Numbered from the stretch's first letter, positions 16,214-25,178 are shown. The stretch is DNA of 31,470 bases from Spirochaetaceae bacterium (GCA_028818385.1 JAPPNY010000120.1:1-31470); one strand, 5' to 3'. Translations and numbers: made by a program. Notes: a model not told the origin generated them from the sequence alone.

Positions 16214-17584
16214 ATGATCGGGAGATTCGTCAAGGGAAACTGGGAGCTGACGCTATCGGTCGCGACCGACGGGCCGCTGTCGGGCAGCGACGTGAGGATC
16301 TGGTTCTCCTCGGACGCCGGCCGGGAGAACTGCGCGTTTCTGAACATCGGCAGCGGGCGCACCTACCTGGGGCGCCGCAGGCAGGGGGCCGAGGAGATCC
16401 TGCGCACCTACGCGGACGCCGGCCATCCGCCCTGGCGGATCCGGCTGCAGAAGCGCGGCGCCTTCTTCCGTTTCTGGATCAACGACGCCCTGCACGGCTA
16501 CATCAAGGGGCCGACCGGGCAGTGGGACATGCTCTTCGAGCCGATCGAGGCGCACCTGTTCATCGACTGCGACGATGCGCACTACCGGATCGACGAGTGC
16601 CGGCTGACCCGGCTCACCTGGTTCGAGGAGACGACGCTGGCCATCCCCACGGGCGAGGAGGGAAGCTGGACCGCCGGGCACGTGCTGCCGGGCGGCATGA
16701 TCGAGTACGAAGGCCGGTACTACCTGTACGTCATGGGCTCCCTGCCCGGGCAGCAGGAAGGCGGGCTCCAACGCGTGATCGGCGTGGCGATGAGCGACGA
16801 CCTGGAGCGCTGGGAGCTGCACCCGGAGCCGGTGGTGACGAGCTCGAACGTGCCCTACGACAACCTCTATCCCAACGGCGCCATCGTCACCGAAGAGGGC
16901 AGGGTGGCGCTGCTGTACTCGTCACAGATGTTCCCGAAGTGGAACGGGTTCTGCCTTACGGTCGCCAACCATCCACTGGGCCCGTTCGTCGACCATCCCG
17001 GGAACCCCGTGTTCAACCACGGCGACGCCGCGCACGAGTTCGACGTGACCCGCATGGACGGCGGCCCCTACAAGTACCTGCTGATGTACGCCGGCTTCAC
17101 GCCGAACCCGCCGCGCGGGCCGGCCGGGGACCGCGGCTACGCGCTGTACAGCGACGACCTCATCCACTGGGTGCCGGACCCGGACAACCCCGTGTTCGGC
17201 CCGGACACGCTGGACGATTGGGACGCCATCCACGTGCGCACCCGGTCGCTCACGAAGATCGGCGATACCTGGTACCTGTGGTACGAGGGCTGCAACACCT
17301 GGAAGCCGCGCGGCAAGCAGCACCACGGCTGGTGGGACACCGTGGGGCTGGCGCGCTCGAAGGACCTGAAGACCTGGGAGTACCATCCGCGCAATCCCGC
17401 CCTGGAGTCGGGCCAGAGTCACTGGATCGGCTGGCCGCGTATGGTGATCAGGAACGGCACCGGCTACGTGTTCATGATCGAGAACTCCCGCATCGTCTCC
17501 AGGAAGATCCCGATCGGCGAGCTCACCGACTGGCAGAGCGACCTCGGTGACACGATCGACCTGCTTCAGGAAGAGCGCGCATGA
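16214..17584 (+). CDS. Glycosidase-like protein: jelly-roll N-terminal domain plus five-bladed beta-propeller
   Basis: AAGGAG precedes the ATG by about 10 nt. Of 456 residues, the first ~135 form a beta-rich domain (NWELTLSVATDGPLSGSDVR, WRIRLQKRGAFFRFWINDAL) like the lectin/DUF1080 jelly rolls. The remainder resembles the GH32/43/130 five-bladed propellers, with blade signatures such as YYLYVMGSL, VAMSDDLERWELHPEPV, GYALYSDDLIHWVPDPDNPV, WYLWYEG and VGLARSKDLKTWEYHPRNPA. Acidic residues in the blade starts (AHEFDVTRMDGG, DDWDAIHVR) are catalytic candidates, but the family cannot be fixed by eye. No signal peptide is present, so a cytoplasmic role on imported sugar is inferred. The stop overlaps the next start by 4 nt. 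Confidence 0.65.
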   Translation: MIGRFVKGNWELTLSVATDGPLSGSDVRIWFSSDAGRENCAFLNIGSGRTYLGRRRQGAEEILRTYADAGHPPWRIRLQKRGAFFRFWINDALHGYIKGPTGQWDMLFEPIEAHLFIDCDDAHYRIDECRLTRLTWFEETTLAIPTGEEGSWTAGHVLPGGMIEYEGRYYLYVMGSLPGQQEGGLQRVIGVAMSDDLERWELHPEPVVTSSNVPYDNLYPNGAIVTEEGRVALLYSSQMFPKWNGFCLTVANHPLGPFVDHPGNPVFNHGDAAHEFDVTRMDGGPYKYLLMYAGFTPNPPRGPAGDRGYALYSDDLIHWVPDPDNPVFGPDTLDDWDAIHVRTRSLTKIGDTWYLWYEGCNTWKPRGKQHHGWWDTVGLARSKDLKTWEYHPRNPALESGQSHWIGWPRMVIRNGTGYVFMIENSRIVSRKIPIGELTDWQSDLGDTIDLLQEERA

Positions 17585-19287
17585 AGGACGTCACGATCAA
17601 CCTCGATCACATCCCGTTCAGCCGCTACGGCGCCTACGTCTCGGTCAACCGCGACCGGGAGAAAGGGCTGTTCGTCATCCACAACGTCGAGCGGCGCTTC
17701 GGCGAGGACGAGGCGTTCACGCTGCAGTTCAGCCGCGCGGGGAACAGCGTCGACTACACCTACGAGATGCGCCCCGACCGGATCACCGTGACCGGCGACG
17801 GTGGGAACGCCACCATCTTCGTCAGGGACGACCACACGCTGGCATTCGAGGCGCACGGCCTGGACCTGGAGTTCCGGGCGATCACTCAGCATGGCTACGG
17901 CACCGAGTACGGCCCGGACGACTTCTGCGTGATCTCCGTGAACCAGCGCACGACCTCGCGGTTCCACGTGTTCCGGGGCGCAGGCGTCCTGAGCGGGCCG
18001 ATCCGGCGGTTCCAGAGCAACGAGAACCTGGACTGGAAACGGGACCTGACCGTGCGGGCGGACGGAAGTGCGGCCGCCGTCACTCTCACGATCATGAACG
18101 TGGAGCGCACGCTGCGGCACGAGCCGTTCGACGTGGCGCGGGAGACCGCGGCCGTTAGGGCGGAGTGGGAGCGGTTTCTCGGCAGGATGCCACCGGCGCC
18201 CGAGGGCCGCTACGACTTCGCCGTTGCGACGTGGTACACGCTCTGGTCCTGCTTCGTGCGGGCGCGGGACCACTACCGGTACGACGCGATGCTCATGTCC
18301 AAGAAGTTCATGAGCTCGGTGTGGACGTGGGACCACTGCTTCAACGCGCTGGCGATGATGAAGGTGAGCCGGCAGACGGCGCTCGAGCAGTTCCTGCTTC
18401 CCTTCGAGCTGCAGGCGGAGTCCGGGACCCTGTTCGACATGACCAACCCGAACCAGGAGGTGATCTGGGCGGTGACCAAGCCGCCCATCCACGGCTGGTG
18501 CTTCGGCCGCATGATGGACGTCTTCGACTTCGAGCCCGAGGTCCTGGAGAAGGTGCTCGGCCACCTGGCCGCGTGGACGAACTGGTGGATGGACTACCGC
18601 GACTCCGACGGCGACGGCATCCCCGAGTACCCGCAGGGGTGCGACAGCGGCTGGGACAACTCGACGCTGTTCGACGACGGCTTCTTCCTGGAGTCGCCCG
18701 ACCTGGCGGCGTTCCTGGTCCTGCAGATGCACACCTGCGTGCGGATCGCCGAACGGCTCGGCAAAACGGAGGAGGCGCTCAGGTGGCGGCGCTCCGCGGA
18801 GGAGTTGCTGGAGCGGCTCTACGAGCACAGTTGGGTGGGCGGCCGGTTCGTGGCCATGCGGTCGGGGAGCCATTCGTACGATCCCGAGCCCACGTCGTTG
18901 CTGGCGCTGATGCCGATCGCGCTCGGCGAGCATCTGGACCCTGCGAAGATGGCGGTGCTGGCCGGCATCCTGGAGGAGCGGTTCCTGACCGAGCACGGTC
19001 CGGCCACGGAGGCGCCCGACAGCTCCCGCTACGAGAGCGACGGCTACTGGCGCGGGCCGATCTGGGCGCCGAGCACGTACCTGATCGTGGACGGACTCCG
19101 GCGCGGCGGCCGTGTCGAGCTGGCGGGGCGGATCGCCGCGTCGTTCTGCCGGATGGCCGAGCACAAGGCCATGGGCCAGTACGAGAACTTCGACGCGCTG
19201 ACCGGGGTGGGGCTGCGCGCTCCCGGCTACACCTGGACGGCCAGCGTCTTCATGCTCCTGACGTGGGAGTACCTGCAAGGAGCGTGA
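17581..19287 (+). CDS. GH63-like glycosidase (mannosylglycerate hydrolase/trehalase-type alpha/alpha barrel)
   Basis: The 568-residue protein has a beta-sandwich N-terminal domain (about 1-190) and an (alpha/alpha)6 barrel. Barrel motifs are those of GH63 relatives: SSVWTWDHCFNALAM, PEYPQGCDSGWDNSTLFDDG, YWRGPIWAPSTYLIVDGLRR and GQYENFDALTGVGLRAPGYT. By analogy, Asp359 in GWDNS should be the general acid and Glu535 in YENF the second catalytic acid; this assignment is inference. There is no signal peptide, which places it in the cytoplasm. It would cleave alpha-glycosidic bonds in glucosyl or mannosyl compounds. The gene is coupled to the propeller gene by an ATGA overlap and followed after 7 nt by the large binding-protein fusion. 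Confidence 0.78.
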   Translation: MKDVTINLDHIPFSRYGAYVSVNRDREKGLFVIHNVERRFGEDEAFTLQFSRAGNSVDYTYEMRPDRITVTGDGGNATIFVRDDHTLAFEAHGLDLEFRAITQHGYGTEYGPDDFCVISVNQRTTSRFHVFRGAGVLSGPIRRFQSNENLDWKRDLTVRADGSAAAVTLTIMNVERTLRHEPFDVARETAAVRAEWERFLGRMPPAPEGRYDFAVATWYTLWSCFVRARDHYRYDAMLMSKKFMSSVWTWDHCFNALAMMKVSRQTALEQFLLPFELQAESGTLFDMTNPNQEVIWAVTKPPIHGWCFGRMMDVFDFEPEVLEKVLGHLAAWTNWWMDYRDSDGDGIPEYPQGCDSGWDNSTLFDDGFFLESPDLAAFLVLQMHTCVRIAERLGKTEEALRWRRSAEELLERLYEHSWVGGRFVAMRSGSHSYDPEPTSLLALMPIALGEHLDPAKMAVLAGILEERFLTEHGPATEAPDSSRYESDGYWRGPIWAPSTYLIVDGLRRGGRVELAGRIAASFCRMAEHKAMGQYENFDALTGVGLRAPGYTWTASVFMLLTWEYLQGA

Positions 19288-19294
19288 ACCCCAC

Positions 19295-22200
19295 GTGACG
19301 GTCAGGGCCGCGCGGCGCGCTCTCACGCTCGTGCTGCTGGCGGCGTGCCTGCCCGCCACCGCCGAATCGTATCTCGACTACCTGCGCCGGCACCGCGACT
19401 GGCCGGAGGTGCGGCTCGACCGGCCGATCGTCGTGCCGGGCACGGACTTCGCGGCGGCCGCCGGCTCGCCGCGTGCGGGGGAGATCGACGGAGTGGCGGC
19501 GCTGCAGACCCAGGAGCGGGGATCGGTGAGCTGGGACGTCACCGTCCCGCGCTCCGGGCTCTACCGGATCCAGGTCACCTGCCACCCGCTGCCCGGCAGG
19601 CGCATGCCCGCCGTGCGGGAGATTGCGATCGACGGCCGGGTGCCGTTCGAGGAGGCCCGGCGCTTGAGCTTCCCGCGCACCTGGGACGACAGCGGCGGAG
19701 TGCGGATCGACGTCCGCGGCAACCAGATCCGGCCCCGGATCGAGGAGCGGCCGCGCTGGACCACGGCCTACCTGCGCGACCGCGACGGCGACCACGCCGA
19801 GCCGTTCGCGTTCTTCCTGCGCCGCGGGGTCAACACGGTCACTCTCACCGGGATCGCCGAGCCGATGGCAGTGGCGTCGCTGGCCGTGACGCAGCGCGAG
19901 CGACCGCCGTCCTACGCGGAGTACCGCGACGCGGCATCCGCCTTCCCGGAGGCGTCCGGCTTTCTGCTCAAGATCCAGGGCGAGGACGCGGGGCCGCGCT
20001 CCTCGGCGACCCTCTTCCCCGTGCACGACAAGGGTGATCCGTCGATCGAGCCCTACCACCCGTACCAGGTGAGGATGAACTCGATCGGCGGCTACCGCTG
20101 GGCGAAGGCCGGGGACTGGATCGAGTGGACCTTCGCCGTGCCCGCGAGCGGACGCTACCGGATCGCGGTCAAGGCCAAGCAGGACATCAACCGCGGCGCC
20201 CGCTCCTGGCGGCGAATCTCCATCGACGGGAAGGTCCCGTTTCGGGAAGCCGAAGCCGTGGCGTTCCCTTACTCCTCTTCCTACCGGGTGATGCCCCTGG
20301 GAGGGGAGGCGCCGTACCTGTTCCACCTGGAGGGAGGCGAGCACACGATCCGGATGGAGGCGGTGCTGGGAGAGTTCGCCGGCGCGGTCGCCGAGGTGGA
20401 TGCGATCGTGGCCGACCTGCTGGCCTTCTACCGTGACGTGATCATGATCACCTCGTCCAATCCCGACCCGTTCCGGAGCTACCAGCTCATCGAGCGCATT
20501 CCAGAGGACATCGGCGAGCTGCCCGCGCTCCGGGAGCGGCTGTTGTCCGCGGCCGGGCGGGTCGAGGGTACGGCAGGCTCCGGCGGCATATCGGCGAGCG
20601 TGCAGGAGCTTGCCGTGCTGCTCGACCGGATGGCGCGGCGCCCGGAGGTCATCCCGTTCGTGCTGAGCGAATTGCAGAACGCCATCACGGCGCTCAGCGT
20701 GTGGGCGGCCCGCAACCGGGAGCAGCCGCTGCAGGTCGACTACCTGGTGGTCGCATCGACGGACCGGGAGTTTCCTGATACGCGCGTCAGCCTGTTCGTG
20801 CGGTGGTTCAGGAAGCTGCAGGCGTTCGTGGCGTCGTTCTCGCCGAACTACCTGCAGGCGTTTCCGGTCGCTGGCGAGAGGGTCGCCGGAAGCGATGAGA
20901 TCGCGGGTGGCGAGGTTGCGGAGGAATCCGGAGCTCCCGTCACCGTCTGGATGGGCACCGGCCGCGACCAGAGCCAGATCCTGCGGCAGATCATCGACGA
21001 TCTGTTCACGCCCGCGACCGGCATCCCGGTCGAGCTGGAGCTGGTGCGGAGCATCCAGTCCATCCTGATCCCGGCCAACCTGGCCGGCACGGCGCCGGAT
21101 GCCGTCATCGGCCACGCGAACATGGAGCTGGCCTTCCGCGGCATGCTCGCCGACCTGTCGGCGATGGACGGCTATGCGGCGGTGGCGGAACGCTTCGCTC
21201 CCGGCGCGCTGGCGCCGTTCAGCCACCGCGGCGGCGTCTACGCCCTCCCGGAGACCATGAGCTTCCCGGTGCTGTTCTACCGCACCGACATCCTCGACTC
21301 GCTCGGGATCGGGATACCGGCGACCTGGGACGAGGTGCGCGCCCTGCTGCCGACGCTGCGCGCGCACCACCTGGACTTCGGGCTCGGCATGGACCCGGGC
21401 TCGCTGCTGATGATGGTGAACCAGCGCGGGGTCCCGGTGATGAAGGAGGACAGCATCGAGACCAACCTCGATTCGGAGACCGTGATCGCGACGGTCGACG
21501 AGTTCACGGACCTGTTCATCCGCTACGACGTGCCGTATGCCTACAATTTCTTCAACCGGTTCCGGTTCGGCGAGATGCCCCTGGCCATCCAGCCGTTCAG
21601 CTTCTACAACACGCTGGTCGTCTTCGCGCCGGAGCTCGCCGGCCGGTGGGGGATGGCGATGGTCCCCGGCACGCGGACGGCCGACGGGACCGTCAACCGC
21701 ACCGTGACCGTCCTGCCGAGCATCATCCCGGAGCCGGTCGCCGGGCCGGGCGCGGTGCAGAACACCTGGGACGTGTCGTCGCTGACGGCGGTCGGCATCA
21801 CCGGATCGTCGATCGTGCGGGGCTCGTCGAACCTCCACGGCGCCTGGGAGTTCCTGAAGTGGTGGTCGGGGCGCGAGGCGCAGGTGCTGTACGGCACCGA
21901 GCTGGAGTCGCTGCTGGGGGAGGCGGCGCGCTACGCGCCGGCCAACCTGGAGGCGCTGGCGGAGATCCCGTGGAGCCCGGCCGAGCGGCGCGTGCTGTTC
22001 GAGCAGGCGGACTGGGTCGAGGGACTGCCGCCGATCATCGGCAGCTACTACGTGTTCCGCAACCTGAACTGGATGATCCGCGCCATCGTCGTGGACGGGG
22101 ACGGCGTGCGGGAATCGGTGCGGCGCTACGACGATGCGATCAACCGCGAGCTTCACCGCAAGCGCGCGGAGTTCGGGCTGGAGACCGACCGTGCCGCGCT

Positions 22201-22330
22201 CCCGCAGGAGTACCAGGACCGGTACTGGGAGCGCTTCGTCCGCATCGACCGGCTGGAGGACGCCGACGTGCCGGACGTCGGCGACTTCGTCCCCGCGGAG
22301 ATCGTGCGCGAGCTGGCGGCGGCGGAGTGA
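19295..22330 (+). CDS. Fusion of two CBM-like domains with an ABC solute-binding protein
   Basis: At 1011 residues this is more than twice the size of an ordinary binding protein. A signal sequence ends in LLAAC (Cys18), which fits a lipobox, although cleavage after ATA is also possible. Two related beta-sandwich modules follow (about 40-210 and 225-375), sharing VPxSGxYRI...IxIDGxVPF patterns (SGLYRIQVTCHPLPGRR; SGRYRIAVKAKQDINRG), like CBM35/CBM6-type carbohydrate-binding domains. A helical linker (about 375-540) leads to a C-terminal CUT1 binding domain starting at VTVWMGTGRDQSQILRQIID, with GGVYALPETMSFPVLFYRTD and AWEFLKWWSG. The GTG start has AAGGAG upstream with 12-nt spacing. It overlaps the next permease start by 4 nt (GTGA), making it the natural receptor of pair 2. 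Confidence 0.85.
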   Translation: MTVRAARRALTLVLLAACLPATAESYLDYLRRHRDWPEVRLDRPIVVPGTDFAAAAGSPRAGEIDGVAALQTQERGSVSWDVTVPRSGLYRIQVTCHPLPGRRMPAVREIAIDGRVPFEEARRLSFPRTWDDSGGVRIDVRGNQIRPRIEERPRWTTAYLRDRDGDHAEPFAFFLRRGVNTVTLTGIAEPMAVASLAVTQRERPPSYAEYRDAASAFPEASGFLLKIQGEDAGPRSSATLFPVHDKGDPSIEPYHPYQVRMNSIGGYRWAKAGDWIEWTFAVPASGRYRIAVKAKQDINRGARSWRRISIDGKVPFREAEAVAFPYSSSYRVMPLGGEAPYLFHLEGGEHTIRMEAVLGEFAGAVAEVDAIVADLLAFYRDVIMITSSNPDPFRSYQLIERIPEDIGELPALRERLLSAAGRVEGTAGSGGISASVQELAVLLDRMARRPEVIPFVLSELQNAITALSVWAARNREQPLQVDYLVVASTDREFPDTRVSLFVRWFRKLQAFVASFSPNYLQAFPVAGERVAGSDEIAGGEVAEESGAPVTVWMGTGRDQSQILRQIIDDLFTPATGIPVELELVRSIQSILIPANLAGTAPDAVIGHANMELAFRGMLADLSAMDGYAAVAERFAPGALAPFSHRGGVYALPETMSFPVLFYRTDILDSLGIGIPATWDEVRALLPTLRAHHLDFGLGMDPGSLLMMVNQRGVPVMKEDSIETNLDSETVIATVDEFTDLFIRYDVPYAYNFFNRFRFGEMPLAIQPFSFYNTLVVFAPELAGRWGMAMVPGTRTADGTVNRTVTVLPSIIPEPVAGPGAVQNTWDVSSLTAVGITGSSIVRGSSNLHGAWEFLKWWSGREAQVLYGTELESLLGEAARYAPANLEALAEIPWSPAERRVLFEQADWVEGLPPIIGSYYVFRNLNWMIRAIVVDGDGVRESVRRYDDAINRELHRKRAEFGLETDRAALPQEYQDRYWERFVRIDRLEDADVPDVGDFVPAEIVRELAAAE

Positions 22331-23268
22331 AGGCGACGTCGGCCGTGCACGTTCCCGGCATGACCATGGGCGAGCGGCTGCGCGTCACGGGCGCGAAGCT
22401 CTGGCAGGCGCGCGTGTCCTACGCGATGCTGGCCCCGTTTCTCGTCGCCTTCACGGTGTTCGTGGTGGTGCCGGTGCTGTTCTCCTTCGTGCTGAGCTTC
22501 ACGCAGTTCAACATGGTGCAGCGCCCGACCTGGGTGGGGTTCGAGAACTACCTGCGGATGTTCCTGGACGACAGGATCTTCCTGATTGCGCTGCAGAACA
22601 CGCTGGTCTACGCGGCGATCACCGGCCCGGTCGGCTACCTGCTCTCCTTCCTGTTCGCGTGGCTGATCAACGAGATGCGCCATCGGCTCCGGATCGTGCT
22701 GACGCTGCTCTTCTACGCGCCGGCGATCGCCGGCAACGCCTTCATGATCTGGGTGCTGCTGTTCAGCCCGGACGCGCACGGCTACATCAACGGCACGCTG
22801 ATCGCCCTGGGCATGATCACCCGGCCGGTCCAGTGGCTGATCGACCCCGACTACATGATGCCGATCGTGATCGGGGTCGTCCTCTGGATGAGCCTGGGCA
22901 CCAGCTTCCTGGTCTTCATCGCCGGGCTCAAGGGCATCGACGAGTTCCTCTACGAGGCGGCGGCGATCGACGGCATCGACAACCGCTGGCAGGAGCTCTG
23001 GTACATCACCCTGCCGGCCATGCGCGGGTACCTGCTGTTCGGGGCCATCCTCGCGATCACGGAGTCGATGACCAACACGTCCATCATCAGCGCGCTGACC
23101 GGCGACGAGCCCACCGACTGGGCCACCTGGACGATCGTCGCGCACTCGAACGACCACGCCCTGGTGCGCTTCGAGCTGGGCTACTCCTCGGCGATCATCT
23201 TCCTCCTGTTCCTGGCCATGGTGGTGGCGCAGAAGATCGTCCAACGGTTGTTGGCCAAGGTGGGGTGA
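22327..23268 (+). CDS. Sugar ABC transporter permease 2A (MalF-like)
   Basis: The GTG start shares bases with the stop of the fusion protein gene. The 313-residue product has about six helices, beginning at YAMLAPFLVAFTVFVVVPVL, and the EAA loop IDEFLYEAAAIDGIDNRWQE followed by YITLPAMRG. This is the CUT1 MalF-side pattern. It is separated from permease 2B by 4 nt and presumably serves the CBM-binding protein fusion. The upstream extension of this frame, into the end of the preceding gene, is not coding. Confidence 0.9.
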   Translation: MKATSAVHVPGMTMGERLRVTGAKLWQARVSYAMLAPFLVAFTVFVVVPVLFSFVLSFTQFNMVQRPTWVGFENYLRMFLDDRIFLIALQNTLVYAAITGPVGYLLSFLFAWLINEMRHRLRIVLTLLFYAPAIAGNAFMIWVLLFSPDAHGYINGTLIALGMITRPVQWLIDPDYMMPIVIGVVLWMSLGTSFLVFIAGLKGIDEFLYEAAAIDGIDNRWQELWYITLPAMRGYLLFGAILAITESMTNTSIISALTGDEPTDWATWTIVAHSNDHALVRFELGYSSAIIFLLFLAMVVAQKIVQRLLAKVG

Positions 23269-23272
23269 GGGC

Positions 23273-24151
23273 GTGAGGCGGAACGTCGCGACCATCCTGC
23301 GCAACCGCAACCTGTCCCGCTCGCTGGCGGGCGACATCGTCATCCTGCTGTTCCTCTGCGGCGGGGGCATCTTCATGGCGCTGCCGCTGGTCTACGCCGT
23401 CGGCAACGCCTTCAAGCCGCTGGACGAGCTGTTCCTGTTTCCGCCCCGCTTCGTCCCGCGCCGGGCGACCTTCCAGAACTTCACCGACCTGTTCCTGCTG
23501 ATGGAGCAGTCCTGGATTCCGCTGTCCCGCTATTTCTTCAACTCCGTGTTCATCGTCTCCTTCGCCTTGGCCGGCAACCTGGCGATCTGCTCGATCGCCG
23601 CCTATGTGCTCTCCAAGCACGACTTTCCCGGCAAGAAGCTCATCAACGAGGTGATCATCCTCAGCCTCATGTTCTCGGGAGCGGTGACCGTCATCCCGAA
23701 CTACCTGACGCTGTCGTGGCTGGGGTTCATCGACAGCTACTGGGCGATCGTCGTGCCCGCGTGGGCGCAGACGCTGGGCCTCTACCTGATGAAGAAGTTC
23801 ATCGACTCCATGGTGCACGACTCGCTGATCCAGGCGGCCCGCATCGACGGGGCGGGCGAGCTGACGATCTTCGCGCGCGTGGTCATGCCGATCGTGAAGC
23901 CGGCCTGGCTGACCCTGATCATCATCAACTTCCAGGTGATGTGGCGGAACACCGGCGACATCTTCATCTACTCCGAGCAGTTGAAGCCGCTTCCGTACGC
24001 CCTGTCGCAGGTCGCCGGCGGCGGCATCGCCCGCGTCGGCGCCGCGTCGGTGGTCACCCTGTTCATCATGGCGGTGCCGATCGGCGTGTTCATCTTCAAC
24101 CAGAGCAGGATCGTGGAGACCATGGGCACCTCCGGTATGACGGGAGAGTAG
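23273..24151 (+). CDS. Carbohydrate ABC transporter permease 2B (MalG-like)
   Basis: A 292-residue membrane protein starting at GTG. It shows six helices and the EAA region MVHDSLIQAARIDGAGELTI followed by FARVVMPIVKP. The segment NYLTLSWLGFIDSYWAIVVP is typical of the MalG-side subunit. It is the last gene of the tightly coupled run that begins at 9323; a hairpin and a possible new promoter follow. Confidence 0.9.
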   Translation: MRRNVATILRNRNLSRSLAGDIVILLFLCGGGIFMALPLVYAVGNAFKPLDELFLFPPRFVPRRATFQNFTDLFLLMEQSWIPLSRYFFNSVFIVSFALAGNLAICSIAAYVLSKHDFPGKKLINEVIILSLMFSGAVTVIPNYLTLSWLGFIDSYWAIVVPAWAQTLGLYLMKKFIDSMVHDSLIQAARIDGAGELTIFARVVMPIVKPAWLTLIIINFQVMWRNTGDIFIYSEQLKPLPYALSQVAGGGIARVGAASVVTLFIMAVPIGVFIFNQSRIVETMGTSGMTGE

Positions 24152-24164
24152 TCCTCCGCAAGAC

Positions 24165-24193
24165 GCGGTCCGCCTTGACAGGGGGCGGGCCGC
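24165..24193 (+). terminator. 10-bp hairpin (one G-U pair) after the second permease pair
   Basis: GCGGTCCGCC (24165-24174) and GGCGGGCCGC (24184-24193) form a 10-bp stem with one G-U wobble around a 9-nt loop. The following TCTC is only weakly T-rich. It may end or attenuate transcription of the upstream operon. Its loop contains a TTGACA hexamer. Confidence 0.45.
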
Positions 24194-24203
24194 TCTCGAT
24201 CAT
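24175..24203 (+). promoter_or_regulatory. Possible sigma-70 promoter giving a leaderless lplB-type mRNA
   Basis: A perfect -35 TTGACA (24175-24180) is followed after exactly 17 bp by GATCAT (24198-24203), a 4/6 match to the -10. Initiation about 7 nt downstream would fall on the ATG at 24210. The mRNA would then be leaderless, consistent with the absence of a usable Shine-Dalgarno at normal spacing. Confidence 0.45.
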
Positions 24204-24209
24204 CGGAGC

Positions 24210-25178
24210 ATGGACAAGCCGTCCGGTGCGACGGCCCCCGGCGCGATCGATGCGGCCGTCAGACAGACGCTGCGCAGGCAGACCCGATCCCGCATCCTCC
24301 GCATGAAAGAGCTGTACCTGCTCTTTCTGATCCCGCTGGCCCTGCTGGCGATCTTCAAGTACGTCCCCATGGTCGGGGTGATGATCGCCTTCAAGGACTA
24401 CAGCCCCCGCGCCGGCATCCTGGGCAGCTCCTGGAACGACTTCGAGCACTTCAAGTGGTTCTTCTCCATTCCACAGTTCGCGGAGCTGGTCCTCAACACG
24501 TTCCGGATCAGCCTGCTCAAGTTCGCCTTCGGGTTCCCGGCGCCGATCGCCTTCGCGCTGATTCTCAACGAGCTGACCAACCGCCGCTACAAGCGCGTCG
24601 TGCAGAGCATCTCCTACCTGCCGCACTTCCTGTCATGGGTGGTGCTGGGGGCGATCTTCAAGGTGCTGTTCTCGGTTGAGCGCGGCCCGATCAACGCCAT
24701 CCTTCAGGCCCTTGGCGCCGAGCCGGTCTACTTCCTGGCCGAGCCCGACTGGTTCCTGTTCTCGGTGGTCATCACCCACATCTGGAAGAGCATCGGCTGG
24801 GGCAGCATCATCTTCCTGGCGTCGATCACCTCCATCGATCCCGGCCTTTACGACGCCGCCGACGTCGACGGCGCGAACCGCCTGCAGAAGATGCTGCACG
24901 TGACCCTGCCGTCGATGGTCCCGGTGATCATCATCATGCTCATCCTCAGCGTGCAGAACCTGAACCAGGCGGGCTTCGACCAGATCTTCAACCTCTACAA
25001 CCCGCTGGTGTTCAGCGTCGCCGACATCTTCGAGACCTACGTGTACCGGGTCGGGCTGGTCGACCGGCAATACGACTTCGGCGCCGCCGTGAACCTGTTC
25101 CAGAACCTGGTGGCGGTCATGTTCGTGCTGATCGCCAACACACTGGCGCGGCGCTACAGCGAGTACGCCCTATGGTAG
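24210..25178 (+). CDS. lplB: ABC transporter permease 3A, LplB/YteP family
   Basis: The 322-residue protein has the hallmarks of the LplB branch of CUT1 permeases, which import rhamnogalacturonan and other pectic or hemicellulosic oligosaccharides in Gram-positives. It shows KYVPMVGVMIAFKDYSPRAG, NTFRISLLKFAFGFPAPIAF and ALILNELTNRRYKRVVQSIS. It also shows YLPHFLSWVVLGAIF and the EAA loop IDPGLYDAADVDGANRLQKM with HVTLPSMVPVI, ending in FETYVYRVGL. Binding-protein partners of this branch are LplA/YtcQ-like, and one is encoded convergently at 26195-27883. The symbol denotes family, not proven substrate. Confidence 0.88.
   Translation: MDKPSGATAPGAIDAAVRQTLRRQTRSRILRMKELYLLFLIPLALLAIFKYVPMVGVMIAFKDYSPRAGILGSSWNDFEHFKWFFSIPQFAELVLNTFRISLLKFAFGFPAPIAFALILNELTNRRYKRVVQSISYLPHFLSWVVLGAIFKVLFSVERGPINAILQALGAEPVYFLAEPDWFLFSVVITHIWKSIGWGSIIFLASITSIDPGLYDAADVDGANRLQKMLHVTLPSMVPVIIIMLILSVQNLNQAGFDQIFNLYNPLVFSVADIFETYVYRVGLVDRQYDFGAAVNLFQNLVAVMFVLIANTLARRYSEYALW

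Noticed and set aside
19250..22156. 968-residue reverse frame opposite the CBM-receptor fusion
   Set aside because: Antisense of a gene with clear binding-protein motifs; composition is His/Arg/Val-rich without hydrophobic or catalytic patterns.
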